Shown: positions 42,551-54,267, numbered from the stretch's first letter. The stretch: DNA of 64,000 bases from Petaurus breviceps papuanus (GCA_028583685.1 JAMXIF010000042.1:18963666-19027665), one strand, 5' to 3'. Numbers and translations are program-made. Notes: generated by a model not told the origin, from the sequence alone.

Positions 42551-42689
42551 GGACTTCAGCGACTTATGACTCCTTGGAAACAATCCAGCCTTGACCGAAG
42601 AGCCATTACACAAATGTTCATTGACATCATTCTGTCAATAGACCCCTTCAAGCAGAGACATAAATTTGTACAAGAGGTTCATACTTCAG
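42551..42689 (+). CDS. Possible isolated coding exon (function unknown)
   Basis: A repeat-free stretch stays open in one frame for 46 codons between a 3' splice-like AG (42,549-42,550, 'aactgccag') and a good 5' splice site (CAG then GTAGGAGT at 42,690). The peptide looks protein-like, mixing charged and hydrophobic residues (RRAITQMFIDIIL, then PFKQRHKFVQEVH). It has retained CpGs. The frame also continues open upstream to about 42,511. The acceptor has only a moderate pyrimidine tract and no partner exon was found. I do not recognise the protein. It could instead be a conserved non-coding element or chance. Confidence 0.25.
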
Positions 42690-42960
42690 GTAGGAGTTAG
42701 ATTAGATGACCACTAAGAGAAACAAGGTGATATTATGGAAGGAACATTGGATTCTCTAAAGACCTGGACTAAAGTGATGCTTCACCATAGATAAGTAGTC
42801 TAAGGGTATAAAAAAGTGCTTCAAAGATTTGTAAACTGTTAACAACCATAGTAAAAAAATGTTTCATATCACTAAAAGGAGAGATGCAGATCAAGATAAC
42901 CTTGAGGTTTTGTTTTCCAGTTGGCAAATAAACAAAAACTGGGGAAATTTTGTCAAAGGT

Positions 42961-43435
42961 TTTCTTTTCCTACATCTCTTGGCATATCACTTGACATGAT
43001 ATCATATGATTTTGTCATCCTGGTTATTAATATGACAATCATTTATTATACATTATATATATTAACAATATACTACTGCTAATATTAAAACACAAAAATA
43101 TGTGGTTTTTTGTCATCCTGGTTATTAATATGACAATCATTTATTATATATTATATATACTAATAATATACTACTGCTAATATTAAAACACAAAAATATG
43201 TACTTATAGTTTTTCTAATATTAAACCAACTCTACATCCCTGGTATAAATTGAACCTCAACTCAGATATAATCTTTGGGATATGCTTTTATACCTCTTTA
43301 ATTTTTATTTACATTTTTTGCATTAATGATCATTAGGGATAGCCTTCTATGGTTTTCTCTTTGTGTTTTGATTCCCCCTAGTTCAGATATCAAAGCATTA
43401 TTTGTGTCACTAAAGAAATTTGGTAGGATACCTCA
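42961..43435 (-). mobile_element. L1 ORF2 segment, reverse orientation
   Basis: The reverse complement matches the reverse-transcriptase part of L1 ORF2: on + one reads 'catatgattttgtcatcctg', 'ctacatccctggtataaatt' and 'gaaatttggtaggatacctc'. It has no 3' UTR or A-tail of its own, so it is not an ordinary separate insertion. Confidence 0.75.
43011..43203. repeat. 98-bp tandem duplication
   Basis: Two units start with 'tgtcatcctggttattaata' at 43,013 and 43,111 and end with 'cacaaaaatatgt'. They are nearly identical, so the duplication is far younger than the L1 segment that holds it. Confidence 0.95.
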
Positions 43436-44199
43436 TGATAATTGAATAAAAAAGAAAAAAATAGAAAAACATGTTGATAATGTTGGCAGAAATGTGAAAA
43501 TATATCACTTAATGCTTTGTGGGTGAAGCTGTAAATTAGTACAACCATTCTGGAAAGCAATTTGAAATCTTACAATTTAAGTGGTTAAAATGTCCATATC
43601 CTTTGACTCAGAGATTCCACTGAGAAACAAATACCCTAAAGAGGTCTTTGAAAAAAAGTGTTTCCCTAAGCACAAAAGTATTTGTGGTAGCACTTTTTGT
43701 GACAGCAAAGAACTGAAAATAAAGTAAATACCCATCAGTTGGGGAATAACTAAATGAATTGTAAATGAATGTAATGAAATATGACTGTGCTATCAGAAAG
43801 GAATTACTTTAAATATACAGAAGTGTAGAAAAATGCATTTCAACTGATACAAAGTGAAGCAAGCAGAACCAGAAAAACAATATACACAATTATTATAATA
43901 ATGGAAATAGAAAGAACCACCAAAACTAATTTAAAAAATTAATGTTGTGAAATTATAAGGAATCACCTTGGCTCACAGAAAGGCAACCATGTGAAAAGCA
44001 ATCCCCCCCACTCCACAGGTATGAACATTGTATATAAAGTCAGGGTTTTTTTTTTGATGTATTGATTGGTTTTGTTAATTTTTTTCTTCTTTTAAAAGAT
44101 CATTCTTATTATAAAGGATGACTTTTTGGAAGGGAAGAGAGCAAGTTGGAGGGTCTAGAATATGCAAAAACAAAAGATATACTTAAATAGATGTGTGTG

Positions 44200-44325
44200 T
44201 ATCTGGGCTCAACTCTTATTTCTATAATTTACTATCTTTATTATATTAAGGAAGTTTTTTTTAAACTAGTTGGGTCTCTTTTTCTTCATTTGTAAAATGA
44301 AGGAACTGGCATATGAAAAATTCCT
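44200..44325 (+). repeat. MIR/CORE-like fragment
   Basis: 'tctgggctcaactcttattt' and 'tttcttcatttgtaaaatga'. Confidence 0.5.
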
Positions 44326-44379
44326 CCAAATAATTAGGAGCATAAACCAAACCAGTTTGCTAGGTATAAGGTGTTTCAT

Positions 44380-45400
44380 CTTCACATCATGACAAAAAAA
44401 AATGAATTGTTAAATGATAAGCACACCTAAACCTCATTAGTGGAGTTGTGAATCTTTTTCTCTATCCTAGAAAGGAATTTGCAAGCATGCTAAAACTAAA
44501 ACTAAAATAGCCCTACCAGGGGCAGCTAGGTGACACGGTGAATAGAGCTCCAGCCCTGGAGTCAGGTAGACCTGAGTTCAAATCCATCCTCAGACAGTTA
44601 ACACTTACTAGATGTGTTACCTTGGGCAAGTTACTTATCCCCAATTGCCCTGCATTTCCCCCTCCAAAAAGCAAAAAAATAAAAATAAAATAAAATAGCC
44701 TTACCTTTGATCCAGAGATCTAAGTGTGATGTCCCTACAGAGCAAAGAGAGAAAGAAAAATCCTATAAACACCAAAATATTCTTAGAAATTATGTGGTAG
44801 CAAAGAACTGGAAATAAAATATATTCCAATTGACTGGGAAGTGGCTGAACAAACTGTGGTATATTTGTATAATGAATTGTTACTATTATGCAATAAGAAA
44901 AACATCAATGTGAACAATTCAGAGAAATATGGGAAAACTTTATGAACTGATCCAGAGCAAAGTAAGCATAATCAGTAAAAATATATACAGTGACTATAAA
45001 AATGGAAATGGAAATAACAACAAAAAAAGATACTTTTAATTATATAATTATAATGAACAAGAATGTCCTAAAAAGATGAAAAAATTATACCACTTAAATT
45101 TAAAAATTGGAGCCAGCACAGTGCCTGGCACAAAATAAGTGCTGTATAAATTCTTATTCCTTTACCTCCCTCTTCCCTTCCCCTAAGATGCATCTTCCTC
45201 TCTTCTCAGAATCAGGGTGAGATGGGTATGAAAATGTTATGTTTTATACTGTCAGATTTGGTTGATGTGTGGTTTAGTTTTGTTGAGTTGCTTTTTCCCC
45301 CTCTTTATTCTTTATTACAAGGCAGAGCCTTGTAGGAGGTAGGAGGGATATATTTAGAAATGAATGTGATATAAAAGACAAAAGGCATCAAACAGTGAAA
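44380..45400 (+). mobile_element. L1 LINE 3' part, split by a SINE
   Basis: 'gcacacctaaacctcattag', 'tttgatccagagatctaagt', 'ggtagcaaagaactggaaat', 'caattgactgggaagtggct', 'ctgatccagagcaaagtaag', then the 3' UTR near 45,200-45,400. A short L2-like tail lies at 45,112-45,165. Confidence 0.85.
44518..44691 (+). mobile_element. tRNA-derived SINE with target duplication
   Basis: Head 'aggggcagctaggtgacacg', B-box 'gagttcaaatccatcctcag' and an A-rich tail. The duplication aaaatagccctacc / aaaatagccttacc lies at 44,504-44,517 and 44,692-44,705, inside L1. Confidence 0.93.
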
Positions 45401-45689
45401 ATTTGGAAGCAAGGTGCTTTTATTAATGATCTCCAAAATTCCTTCTGGATCTAAATCTTAGGACCCTAAATTCCCTTTCAATACTATGATTCTATATTTT
45501 GAAAAAAAAAATAATGCTATTATTGCCTCCACTATCTAGCCGTCAGACTTCTACTAGGCTCAGCCTTCTAAAATAGAGTCCTGAATAAATGAGTAAAAAA
45601 AAATCTTTTCTTAGCACCTCAAAAAACTGTCATAATGCCTGTGTAATAAAGATAGGTCCCTTACATTATCACTTAGAATCCTTTGTCAA
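45401..45689. other. CORE-like tail and unassigned sequence
   Basis: 'ccttctggatctaaatctta' and 'tcaatactatgattctatat' resemble a CORE-SINE end. Confidence 0.4.
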
Positions 45690-46190
45690 GTCAAGAAGAA
45701 TTTATTAAGTCTGTCCTATGTGCCAGGCAATGTGCTAAGTGCCAGACACACAAAAAAAAAGGCAAAAAGAATCCCTGTTCTCAAGGAACTCACAGTCTAA
45801 CATGTGTGTGTGTGTGTGTATCTGGGGGTGGGAGGGCACATAAACAACTATAAACAAATGTGATACAAGCAGGATAAAGTAGAGATCATTTCAGGGAGAA
45901 AGCTCTATCATTAAAGGTGGGGTAGAGGGTATTGGAAAATCTTGCAGAAGCTGGATTTTAGCTGAGATTTAAAGGAAGCCAGGGAATTCAGGAGGTGGAG
46001 ATGAGGAGGCAGAGAATCCAGGCATAAGAAGTAGCCAATAGAAAGTCACATAGATGGAGAGTCTTATGCAAGGAACAGCAAGGACACCATTTGGATTGTA
46101 GGGTGCATGAAGGGGAATAAGGTATCAGAAAATTGGAAATGTAGGCAGAAGTCAGGCTACGGAAGGCTTTAAAAGCCCTCCACTTCCTAT
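45690..46190 (+). mobile_element. Unassigned long repeat (family G), well-preserved copy
   Basis: Order: 'gaatttattaagtctgtcct', 'tgccaggcaatgtgctaagt', 'tctcaaggaactcacagtct', a (TG)n tract (45,806-45,820), 'tggattttagctgagattta', 'aaggaacagcaaggacacca' and 'gctacggaaggctttaaaag'. This is the best reference copy in the window. Confidence 0.8.
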
Positions 46191-46239
46191 TTTGTTCCTT
46201 AGTTTACATGCAATTCTAACAAACTTGGTTATACGGTTT

Positions 46240-46500
46240 ATTGTCACATCTACCTGTAATTTATAATAAAGACATAAACATATCTATATACATATGTTTA
46301 TACATAAATACATATCTATATAAATATATTGATATATAAATATTATGTATGTAAATATTCATATATACATATATCTGTCACATCTACCTGTAATTTATAA
46401 TAAACATATAGACATGTTCATATATAAATAAAAATAAATACATAAACATTCATAATTTTATATAGTTATACATAAATATATATAAATTACTGTATTTTAT
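46240..46500. repeat. AT-rich simple repeat with local duplication
   Basis: 'tgtcacatctacctgtaatt' followed by 'tataataaa' occurs at 46,242 and again at 46,376, each followed by ATA/TAC words. This is a 134-bp local duplication. Confidence 0.85.
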
Positions 46501-47096
46501 ACAGTTTAAGAAATCAGTAGTCAAGGAAAATAAAAAAATAGTATCTGTTATCTAAAAAACAAGCAAAATAGTCTTCTGAATATAACATATTTTAGAAAAA
46601 CAGTATTACTTAAAGAGGTATATGAATTATTTAGAACAATTCAAACATAAAGAAGGCTTTACTTTACAACAATGCTAGGTGGATGAGACATTGCTATAAT
46701 ATAGTTTGTCCTTCCTTCCAGAGTAGGATCATTTCTGTGGTATCTTCGATACCGTTGATTTCAATCTCACTCCCTCAAAATGTTTCCTTTTCCCATTATT
46801 ATTAATCATACTGCTATGCTGTTAATCTTTTGTAGTCACTTTTCCTACACTTTCTCCTTTATCCTCACTATCAGCCTCACTAGTCTTTTTATCCCTGTAT
46901 TTCCATTTCCATCGCCTTTGTTCTAGTATATCTGCTAAAATAATTTTATTTGTATATTCCTCCTGCTCTGAAATATATATTGACTCCTTTGTTCTTACTG
47001 TAGCTAGTCAGAAATGTTCAATGTAGCTTCTTTAGTACAATCAACTAATCATCTATACTAGAAAAATAAAGTGTAAGAAAAATTCTTATTGCTCAG
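46501..47096. other. Unassigned AT-rich sequence
   Basis: Nothing was recognised. Confidence 0.4.
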
Positions 47097-47153
47097 ATTG
47101 GTTGGTTGGTTGGTTGGTTGGTTGGTTGGTTGGTTGGTTGGTTGGTTGGTTGG
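47097..47153. repeat. (TTGG)n microsatellite
   Basis: About 13 perfect tetranucleotide units. Confidence 0.98.
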
Positions 47154-47620
47154 CTGTTGACCTTGGTTCCCAAAGAGCACCAAAATGATATCACTGTGCT
47201 AGAGTCAAGTTTTAATGTGTCTGTGACTGACCAGACGACATGAGCTCGGAATGCTCGGAATGGTCAGGCACAAATAGTCCCTGTGAAAATTTGGGGTTGA
47301 TACTCCAAATCTGCACATCCTGCATTTCCTTTGAGCTGTCTCAAGTTACATGTCAGATTAGTTCTAAGTTTTCCCAACTATGGCACATACTAGACCTTAG
47401 CTTGACTTGTGGCTCTCCAACAAAGTATTCACACATTGTACAAAATAATTATAAATATAATTAAGCATCAATTTCAACTAAAGTCTTCCATGGATATATC
47501 ATTATGACATTGAGGTGACCACCTAGTTTTGAAGGCTATGAAAGCAAAGAACAAGCTCTGGTAGTTCTTACCCAAGCTGAAAAGTCATTTGAATCTAATA
47601 AGCAGATTGTAATCCTATTG
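47154..47620 (+). mobile_element. Old marsupial repeat next to (TTGG)n
   Basis: 'cccaaagagcaccaaaatga', 'catgagctcggaatgctcgg' and 'tttcctttgagctgtctcaa' recall a marsupial repeat that often starts after GGTT repeats. It is related in style to the repeat at 22,520. The right edge is uncertain. Confidence 0.5.
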
Positions 47621-48599
47621 TCCAAAGACCAATTTCAATAAGTTCAGTGAATGGTGTCAATTCGTTTTTAACTAGAGCAACTCTAAAAGATCATCTAGTA
47701 GTTTGATAAGGGTTGTAATCAGTCATAATAGAGAGAATGAGCACAGCAAGGAAATCACAAGTCCTTAATGAATTGTAGTATTTCTGTTTCCTACAACTTT
47801 TCAATTCCTTGTACAACAAAAACAAAACCCCAATAGAATAAATGTGATATCAATTTCTTATAAAATTAATAATTTTATATTTTCAGTATATTACCTTCTT
47901 CTTATTCTCCTTTCCAGTCTCCTGAATATTTATACTGGAATGTAATATTTCTGTTATTTCACATATGATTTTTAAGACTAAATTTTCATTATCCTACTTT
48001 TTCCCTTTTTATTTTAGAACAACTTACTGTTAACTTAACAAGACCCCATGAATCTCATTCATTTCCCCATAATCCTGGCTAGCTGTCTCCAAAATATTTT
48101 CCTATGGCACATCCAGAAATTAAGCCTTGAGGTTTCTTTTTTTATGCTCTTCTCTTGGATAAGTGAGTGGGTGCTTTCTCTTTTCCCCTAGAATTTTATA
48201 TTAGCTGTGACTTTAGCATGTGAGATCTCTGCTTTGGCCTACTTTTTTTTCTAACTCCTGATTCAAATGTGTTTTTTTTTTCATATCTTTACCTTCCATT
48301 TTTTTTTTTAATTTTGTACTTTCCTTTTAATTTCTTTTTTCTAAAAAATGCCTTTGGACTGTATCCTTCACTTTCATACCATCTTCTTCATTTTTGGTAG
48401 ATTTCTTTTTCTGTTTTCAAAAGTTTTTTTTTTCCTCGATATTCTTTCTCATCAGTTTTTTGAATCAGAAATAGCTGAAGGAACTAGCTATGTTGTGCCT
48501 GGATAAGAGTAGATGATGATCATATCGTGATATTTTAAAAGTTATGTGGCCTAAGGATAAAACTTTCTCTGTACTAATTGAGATAGAACCAGGACCCAT
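47621..48599. other. Unassigned AT-rich sequence
   Basis: T-rich runs at 48,244-48,440. No family was recognised. Confidence 0.4.
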
Positions 48600-48726
48600 G
48601 GAGAGATATGTGTGTTTATGCAAACACACATATGTATATCCACACATACATGAACACATATATGAGTATATTTATATATGAACATATATTTATATATTAT
48701 ATACATAATTATATATTTATATATAA
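48600..48726. repeat. TATA/CACA complex simple repeat
   Basis: Mixed ATATGT, CACACA and TATATA words. Confidence 0.85.
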
Positions 48727-48849
48727 CTTTGTCATATTTGGATGTAGTGGAAATGGAATGGTTACCTTATGAGAGAGTAAACTCTCCATTGCTAAAAGTA
48801 TATTCCATTCTCCATCTACTTTTAATAATTTAGTAGCCTCCATTGTGTG

Positions 48850-49160
48850 AAAAGCTGGGCTAAATGACCTCTAAGGTCCCTTCAAGCTTTGAATCCTTCA
48901 TCCTATGACATCTTCACAGCTAGATCCAATGACCCATTGACCTCTAATGTTTCTTTCAACTCTAAAATCTATGGTTCCATCAACTCTTTTGACACTGCTT
49001 CCTATACTTTTCTGCTTTACTCATATATTTCAGATTTAAATCCTGGTTATGCTTATTAATATCTTTTGACCTTATTATCATTTAACCTCATACTTAAAAT
49101 GGAGTTAGACTAAATTATCTTGAAAGTTTCTTCTCAGTCTAAATGCTATGATCCTGGGGT
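48850..49160 (+). mobile_element. Successive MIR/CORE 3' ends
   Basis: Three 'aaatgacctctaaggtccct'-type tails follow one another (48,865, 48,940 and 49,105), each ending near 'ctatgatcc' or similar. Confidence 0.55.
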
Positions 49161-49869
49161 TCTCAGTCTTTTATTTACCACTCCATCATCCTCATTGTGT
49201 CTTTTCATAAGCTGTCATCTCATGGTTTCAAAAATATTATCTCATCACTAATATACTTCTTTGCTACCAGTTTTTTTTTACAAGGGTATGTAGAATTTGA
49301 AGCGTGTCTCCCAATCATTGTCATCTTGTACTTTCTTAATGTTGAAACACAAAAACATTTAACTATGAAATAATTCGGTATTGATCGTGCCCTGAAATTC
49401 ATTCTCTTCTGGAAGATATGGGAGCTGCTTTCTGGCTGTTTGCCTTAATATTTCATAGATTCTCGGATAGGTCCCCACCAGTCATAAATAGCCTATAGCT
49501 TGGAACTCTACATGATAAAACCACATTAATATAGAATATATGTATATATAGAATATCATACAAATACAAACATTTCTTGATCAGTCTCACTAGTCTTTGT
49601 TGATGATATATATTTTTTTTAATTTTCCACATTTAATTCTTTTCCATCCCCTCCCCCTTTGGGAACCAGTGTACTATACAATGTTGCCTTGCTCCTTTTC
49701 TTTTTTTTCCTATTGCCATAGTAATGTTGTTCTACTAAGCTGCAAATGGATTCATCTGGCATATTACTGTTCTTTTATCACATTTACATCCTATATCATT
49801 CAAATAAGATATGAATTTTCTTATGAAATGTCCATGCCACACACATGTTAATGGCCAAAAAGGCAATTT
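49161..49869. other. Unassigned AT-rich sequence
   Basis: Nothing was recognised on either strand. Confidence 0.35.
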
Positions 49870-50035
49870 CTTGTTAGCACTCTTGTGTGAAATTATTTTT
49901 TTTTCCTCTAAGAATAGGGACACAGATGTCATTTTTATTTTTTTAAGTGTTCACATATTTAGCTGTGGCACATCATATCTTTGCATGGAAAATCACTGTT
50001 CAATCAAGTTATTTTCTTGATTCAGACATTATACA
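49870..50035. repeat. Diverged ~165-bp repeat, first copy
   Basis: It pairs with 51,525-51,705: both run 'agcactcttgtgtgaaa' / 'aacactctttgtgaaaa', then 'gtgttcacatatttagctgt' / 'gtgttcacaaattttagctg', and 'cactgttcaatcaa' plus 'ttttcttgat'. Confidence 0.75.
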
Positions 50036-51524
50036 TAATGCTCTCATCTTCCTCCTATGTCATGCCCTATCAGTTGTCTCAAATTTGCTAAATGTTCAGC
50101 TAACATCTACCCACTTATGGAAATCTTTTCCCATCATATATAATCAAGTTCTGCTATTGTCAGACTTTGCCCCAAGATTCCTTCAAAGATCTTGTAATCA
50201 GTGTTTAGCAACATTAGTGACTTTCAGTTTTTAATATCATCCTTCTTCCTATTTAAAAATAGCTTTGCTAACACTTGTTTCACTGGGCTGCTCATTTTTC
50301 CTTTCTCCCATATGCCACTGAGAACAGCATGGAGGAATTTGCTCAGGCATTGAGATCATTAGGCTCCACAGCATTTTGCTTTGTCAACAACTTCATTTTT
50401 CTGTTCACTCCTTTAACTGTGATGTATTTGTTGCATCATTTGCTTCTTCATCATTGGATTAGTACCTTGGCATCAGCTCATTCCCTTTCCCTTCTTTCTT
50501 TACCTTTTCTTCTTCTTGAAAATTCTGTAAAGAACTGCTCCATTGATCAGTTACTCTTTTGACCACATCCTAATCTGTCTATTTTTCTCCCTCAAGTCCA
50601 ATACCATCCTCTTCCCCTTTTACATACACTAACATGTCTGTAGGTGGTACCTTTATTCTTACATGAGTTCATCCTTCTATAATGACTTTGACTATATCTT
50701 TGTAATTGTCCCTCACTGACTTTACCTTCCTGCTTTTACTTCAAGTTACTATTCTAATTTTCTCTATTATGCTCTTCATTGAAGACTTCTGTAAATGAGA
50801 ATATCTATGTTCTTTGAACCCTTTATCTTTATTCCTTCCCTTGGAGATTTTCTATAAATCATATGAATTTCCTCAAGACTATGAATTACCCTTCTCCTCT
50901 CCTCTCCTCTCTTCTTTTCTTATACCCACAATGTTGCATGGTGCATGGAACATAATTGACCCATAATAAATACTTGTTGATGGACGTGTCCTAACACTCT
51001 GTATTCCTGGGAGAAAAAGATGTGCTTCTTTTTAATGTTTCTTCAACCCTTCCCAAATTATTTCCTTTGTAGCAGGAGTTTTCTGGTCATCCATGTAAAT
51101 ATTTCTGAATTTTCCAGATATTGAAACATGTTAATTTGTTACTCTAACATGTTTAGAAAGAGAACTATACTTTCCTTTTAGTTTCAGAATCTGTCCTTTT
51201 TTATCATACTATTTGATGTATGTATTTTAAACTGTTTTTTTGCATTGCTTATAGCTATCTCTAAACAATCCCTTCATATCTTGTTCTGATAGATTAATCC
51301 TAAGTGTTTAGTTTTTATTGGCCACTTTCTGGTTATAACCATCCCATCATCTTTGACCCAAACAAATGAAATCACCTCATACCACCACCTTTCTTATATT
51401 CAAGGAAAGTCTTGTCCCATTCAATAACTCTTCGCATTCATATTTATTTTGGAGAATATATGCCTTCAGAAATTTGTTTTCCCCCTCTCTAATTTACATC
51501 CATCATTATACATTTTTCAGCCCA
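50036..51524. other. Unassigned sequence between the paired repeats
   Basis: An L2-type 3' end lies at 50,895-50,985 ('ataattgacccataataaat'). The rest was not assigned. Confidence 0.35.
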
Positions 51525-51705
51525 GATTGTAACACTCTTTGTGAAAACTAATTCTTTCTCCTTTGAGAACAGGTACACTAGTGATGTTAGTATTAAAAAG
51601 TGTTCACAAATTTTAGCTGTTTCTGAGGAGTGTCATATCTCTGCATAAAAAAGCACTGTTCAATCAAAAGCTATTTTCTTGATCCAAATATTATATGTTT
51701 TTGAA
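51525..51705. repeat. Diverged ~165-bp repeat, second copy
   Basis: This is the partner of 49,870-50,035 in the same orientation; the flanks differ. Confidence 0.75.
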
Positions 51706-51744
51706 CATTTGAAATTCTGTAATGAAATGAAAAACCCATCCCTC

Positions 51745-52080
51745 ATAGAATCTCAAAGCTGGAAAGGACCCTAGCAGCCTAGTTCAAGTCATACTTGAAA
51801 AAGAATATCCCCTACCAAATACCTGATAAGTAGCCATGCTGTCTTTTCTTGAAAGCCCCTAATAATGGGGAACTCACTACCTCCTGAGGTAGACCTTTTC
51901 TGGTTTTAGATAGTTGAATAAAAGGAATGTAAGTTTGGGAGTGGAAATATTTCAGAGAAGATAATCGATTTCCCCCCTTATATCAATCCTGAATCTATCT
52001 CTTGTCAATTAGATTCCTGAGTTCTCCATACCAGTAGGACAAGTCCTCAGACCAGGACTTTCACAAAGAATTAAACTCTT
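51745..52080 (-). mobile_element. CR1/L3-type LINE 3' end
   Basis: 'catagaatctcaaagctgga', 'aaggaccctagcagcctagt' and 'aatggggaactcactacctc' are the reversed 3' end of CR1/L3. Confidence 0.65.
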
Positions 52081-52129
52081 TTTTTGTATTGTTAGTAGAA
52101 GAAGCAAGTCTTAAAAGATGAATCTGACC

Positions 52130-53050
52130 TCCTTCTTAAAAAAGGAAAAAAAAAACTCAGTGGCCAAAAATCTATTTTTTCTTTCCCCATCTTAACCTTT
52201 ACCTCATGAGAAGAAAGAAAAAAAGAGAAACTCTTTCTGACCAATATGTAAAATTAAGCAAAGCCAATTCACACATTGACCATGTCCAAAATTAAGTACC
52301 ATTCTGTATTTTGAGTCTATTGTTCCTCTGTCAGGTGGTTAATAGCATGCTGGATTATCAAACTTCTGCAGTGTGGTTGGTCATCACATTGCTCATAGCC
52401 CCTAAGTCTTTCAAAGGTATTTATTTTGACAGTCTTATTGTTATATAAACTGTTTTCTTGGTTCTGTTCACTTCACTGAACCAAAAAAAAAAATATTAAG
52501 TCTTCCTAGGTTTCTTTGAAACCATCTCCTTTGTCATTTCTTATGGCCCAATAACATTCCATCACATTAATAACTATAATACTAGCATTCATATAACAAT
52601 GCACAAATACTATCTCATTTTCTCCCCACAAAAATCCTGGAAGGTAGGTGCAATTATTATCCCCATTTTACAGATAAGGAAGCTAAGGCAGATAAAAGTT
52701 AAATGACTTGCCCAGGGTTACACACATAGTGTCTGAGGCCAGAGTAGAATTAATTTCTTCCTAACTCAAGAACTAGTACTCTGTCTACTCTGCCATCCAT
52801 CTGGCTTCATCCACCATAGCTTATCTATCCATTCTCCATTTGATAACCATCACCTTAACTTCAGTTCTTTGTCATTGCAAAAAGAGCTGCTATAAATAGT
52901 TTTTATACACATATGCACCTTTTCTCTGCTCTCTTTGGGGTATAAACATGGTAGTGGAATTGCTTTTCCAAAAGGTGTGCACAGTTCAATAACTTTTGGA
53001 GCATAGTTCCACATTGAATCAGCTTCTTTATTCCCATAGGCCTGTGGTTA
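52130..53050 (-). mobile_element. L1 LINE 3' part, reverse, split by a CORE-SINE
   Basis: Reversed L1 3' UTR ('ccctaagtctttcaaaggta', 'ttggttctgttcacttcact', 'cccaataacattccatcaca'), then ORF2 end ('gttctttgtcattgcaaaaa', 'ttggggtataaacatggtag', 'ggagcatagttccacattga'). Confidence 0.88.
52570..52812 (-). mobile_element. CORE-SINE-type repeat inside L1
   Basis: 'ctagcattcatataacaatg', 'tcctggaaggtaggtgcaat', 'tatccccattttacagataa' and 'atgacttgcccagggttaca'. Confidence 0.82.
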
Positions 53051-54267
53051 GCTAGGCCTCACCCTTTCTACATTTGTAGGCTATTGATATTATATGGTCC
53101 AGACTAAATTGCACTTTCCCTGCATATCTGTGATTCTATTCAGTACTTCGACTTCCTTTGGATACCCTCTTCTCTCCTTTCCTTTGACTCTCCATATTCT
53201 ACCCACTCTTCCTTCAGGCATGTTACTGCTGCCTTTTTATATCTTTCCTTCCTCTGGAATATGGGTTCTATCCAGTGTTCTCTTATTCTCATTCTTTTTG
53301 ATCTTTTCTTCTAGTTATATTTTCTGAGTTACTCCCACACCCAACGATTCCCTTCTCTTCTTTGTACTTCTGAACTGTTTCCTTGGCAGTAAATGTTCCT
53401 TGTGACTATATTGACTTACCTTCTTCCTGCTGTTTTCTTGCCACCCTTTTATTTATCCCTAGCTACTTCATCTGCTTTCCTGTTCTTTCTTTTCCCACAA
53501 AACCCTGACGTACATCTCCTTTATTTTCTCCCCTCTCTTCCTAAAGCTGCTTCTTACTACCTTCTCCTTTTCTTAAAAGTCCCCAGAGGATGCTCTGTAT
53601 TCATTTAGGCAGATGTTAGTAACTCAGTTGTTTCTCTTCCCTTTCCATTTTGGGTCCTCACAGCTGGCCCAGCTGGGCCTGCCTCCCTGTTTTATGAGGA
53701 CATGCACTTGGGCAGTTTGCATAGATATGTCCTTTGTCACCACAAATTCTCTTCTTTCAGGAGGCTCCACTCTGTCCAAAACCCCTTTTCCTGAGGGCAC
53801 ATTATTCTCAGAATATTTTTAAATCATCTCTAAAGCATGCCTTTGGCTGTCCCTTATCCCAGCCAAAACTCATCTCTATCTATAAATGAAAAAGTACCTG
53901 GCAGGTAGTTAACTCCATTCTCCAGATTCCACTGTTCTTCCTTGTCCAGACCCCCAAGCTGTCTGAAATTTTTACAGGACAAATTTATGCATCACAATAT
54001 CTTTTAAACCATTTTATTCAGTGTCTCTTATATCATGAAGAAAATGAACAGAGCCTTGAGGAAATGGAATGACAAGGAATGACAATGGAAAGGAATGACA
54101 AGGTTCTTCCAGCAGTTCTCATCTTTTTTCTGCTTCTAAAGTTTCCAAAATAAATTCACTTTCTCTATGGATCTAAAATTCACTTCAAGTGTAAACATCT
54201 GCCAAAGTCCCCACATTAGCTGATTTCCAAAACACTTCTCTCAACCACTCTGTGCTTGCTTCTTTTC
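53051..54267. other. Unassigned pyrimidine-rich sequence
   Basis: Open frames at 53,094-53,822 are Leu/Phe/Ser-rich because the strand is pyrimidine-rich. A short GGAATGACAA tandem lies at 54,063-54,103. Confidence 0.4.

Larger units (their letters stand above)
42845..44170 (+). mobile_element. L1 LINE 3' part, interrupted by opposite-strand L1
   Basis: Plus-strand pieces: ORF2 C-terminal region ('ggagagatgcagatcaagat', 42,880-42,960), then 'caaccattctggaaagcaat', 'cccatcagttggggaataac' and 'gaagcaagcagaaccagaaa' (43,440-44,170). The two pieces read as neighbours in L1 order, with 42,961-43,435 wedged between them. Confidence 0.85.
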
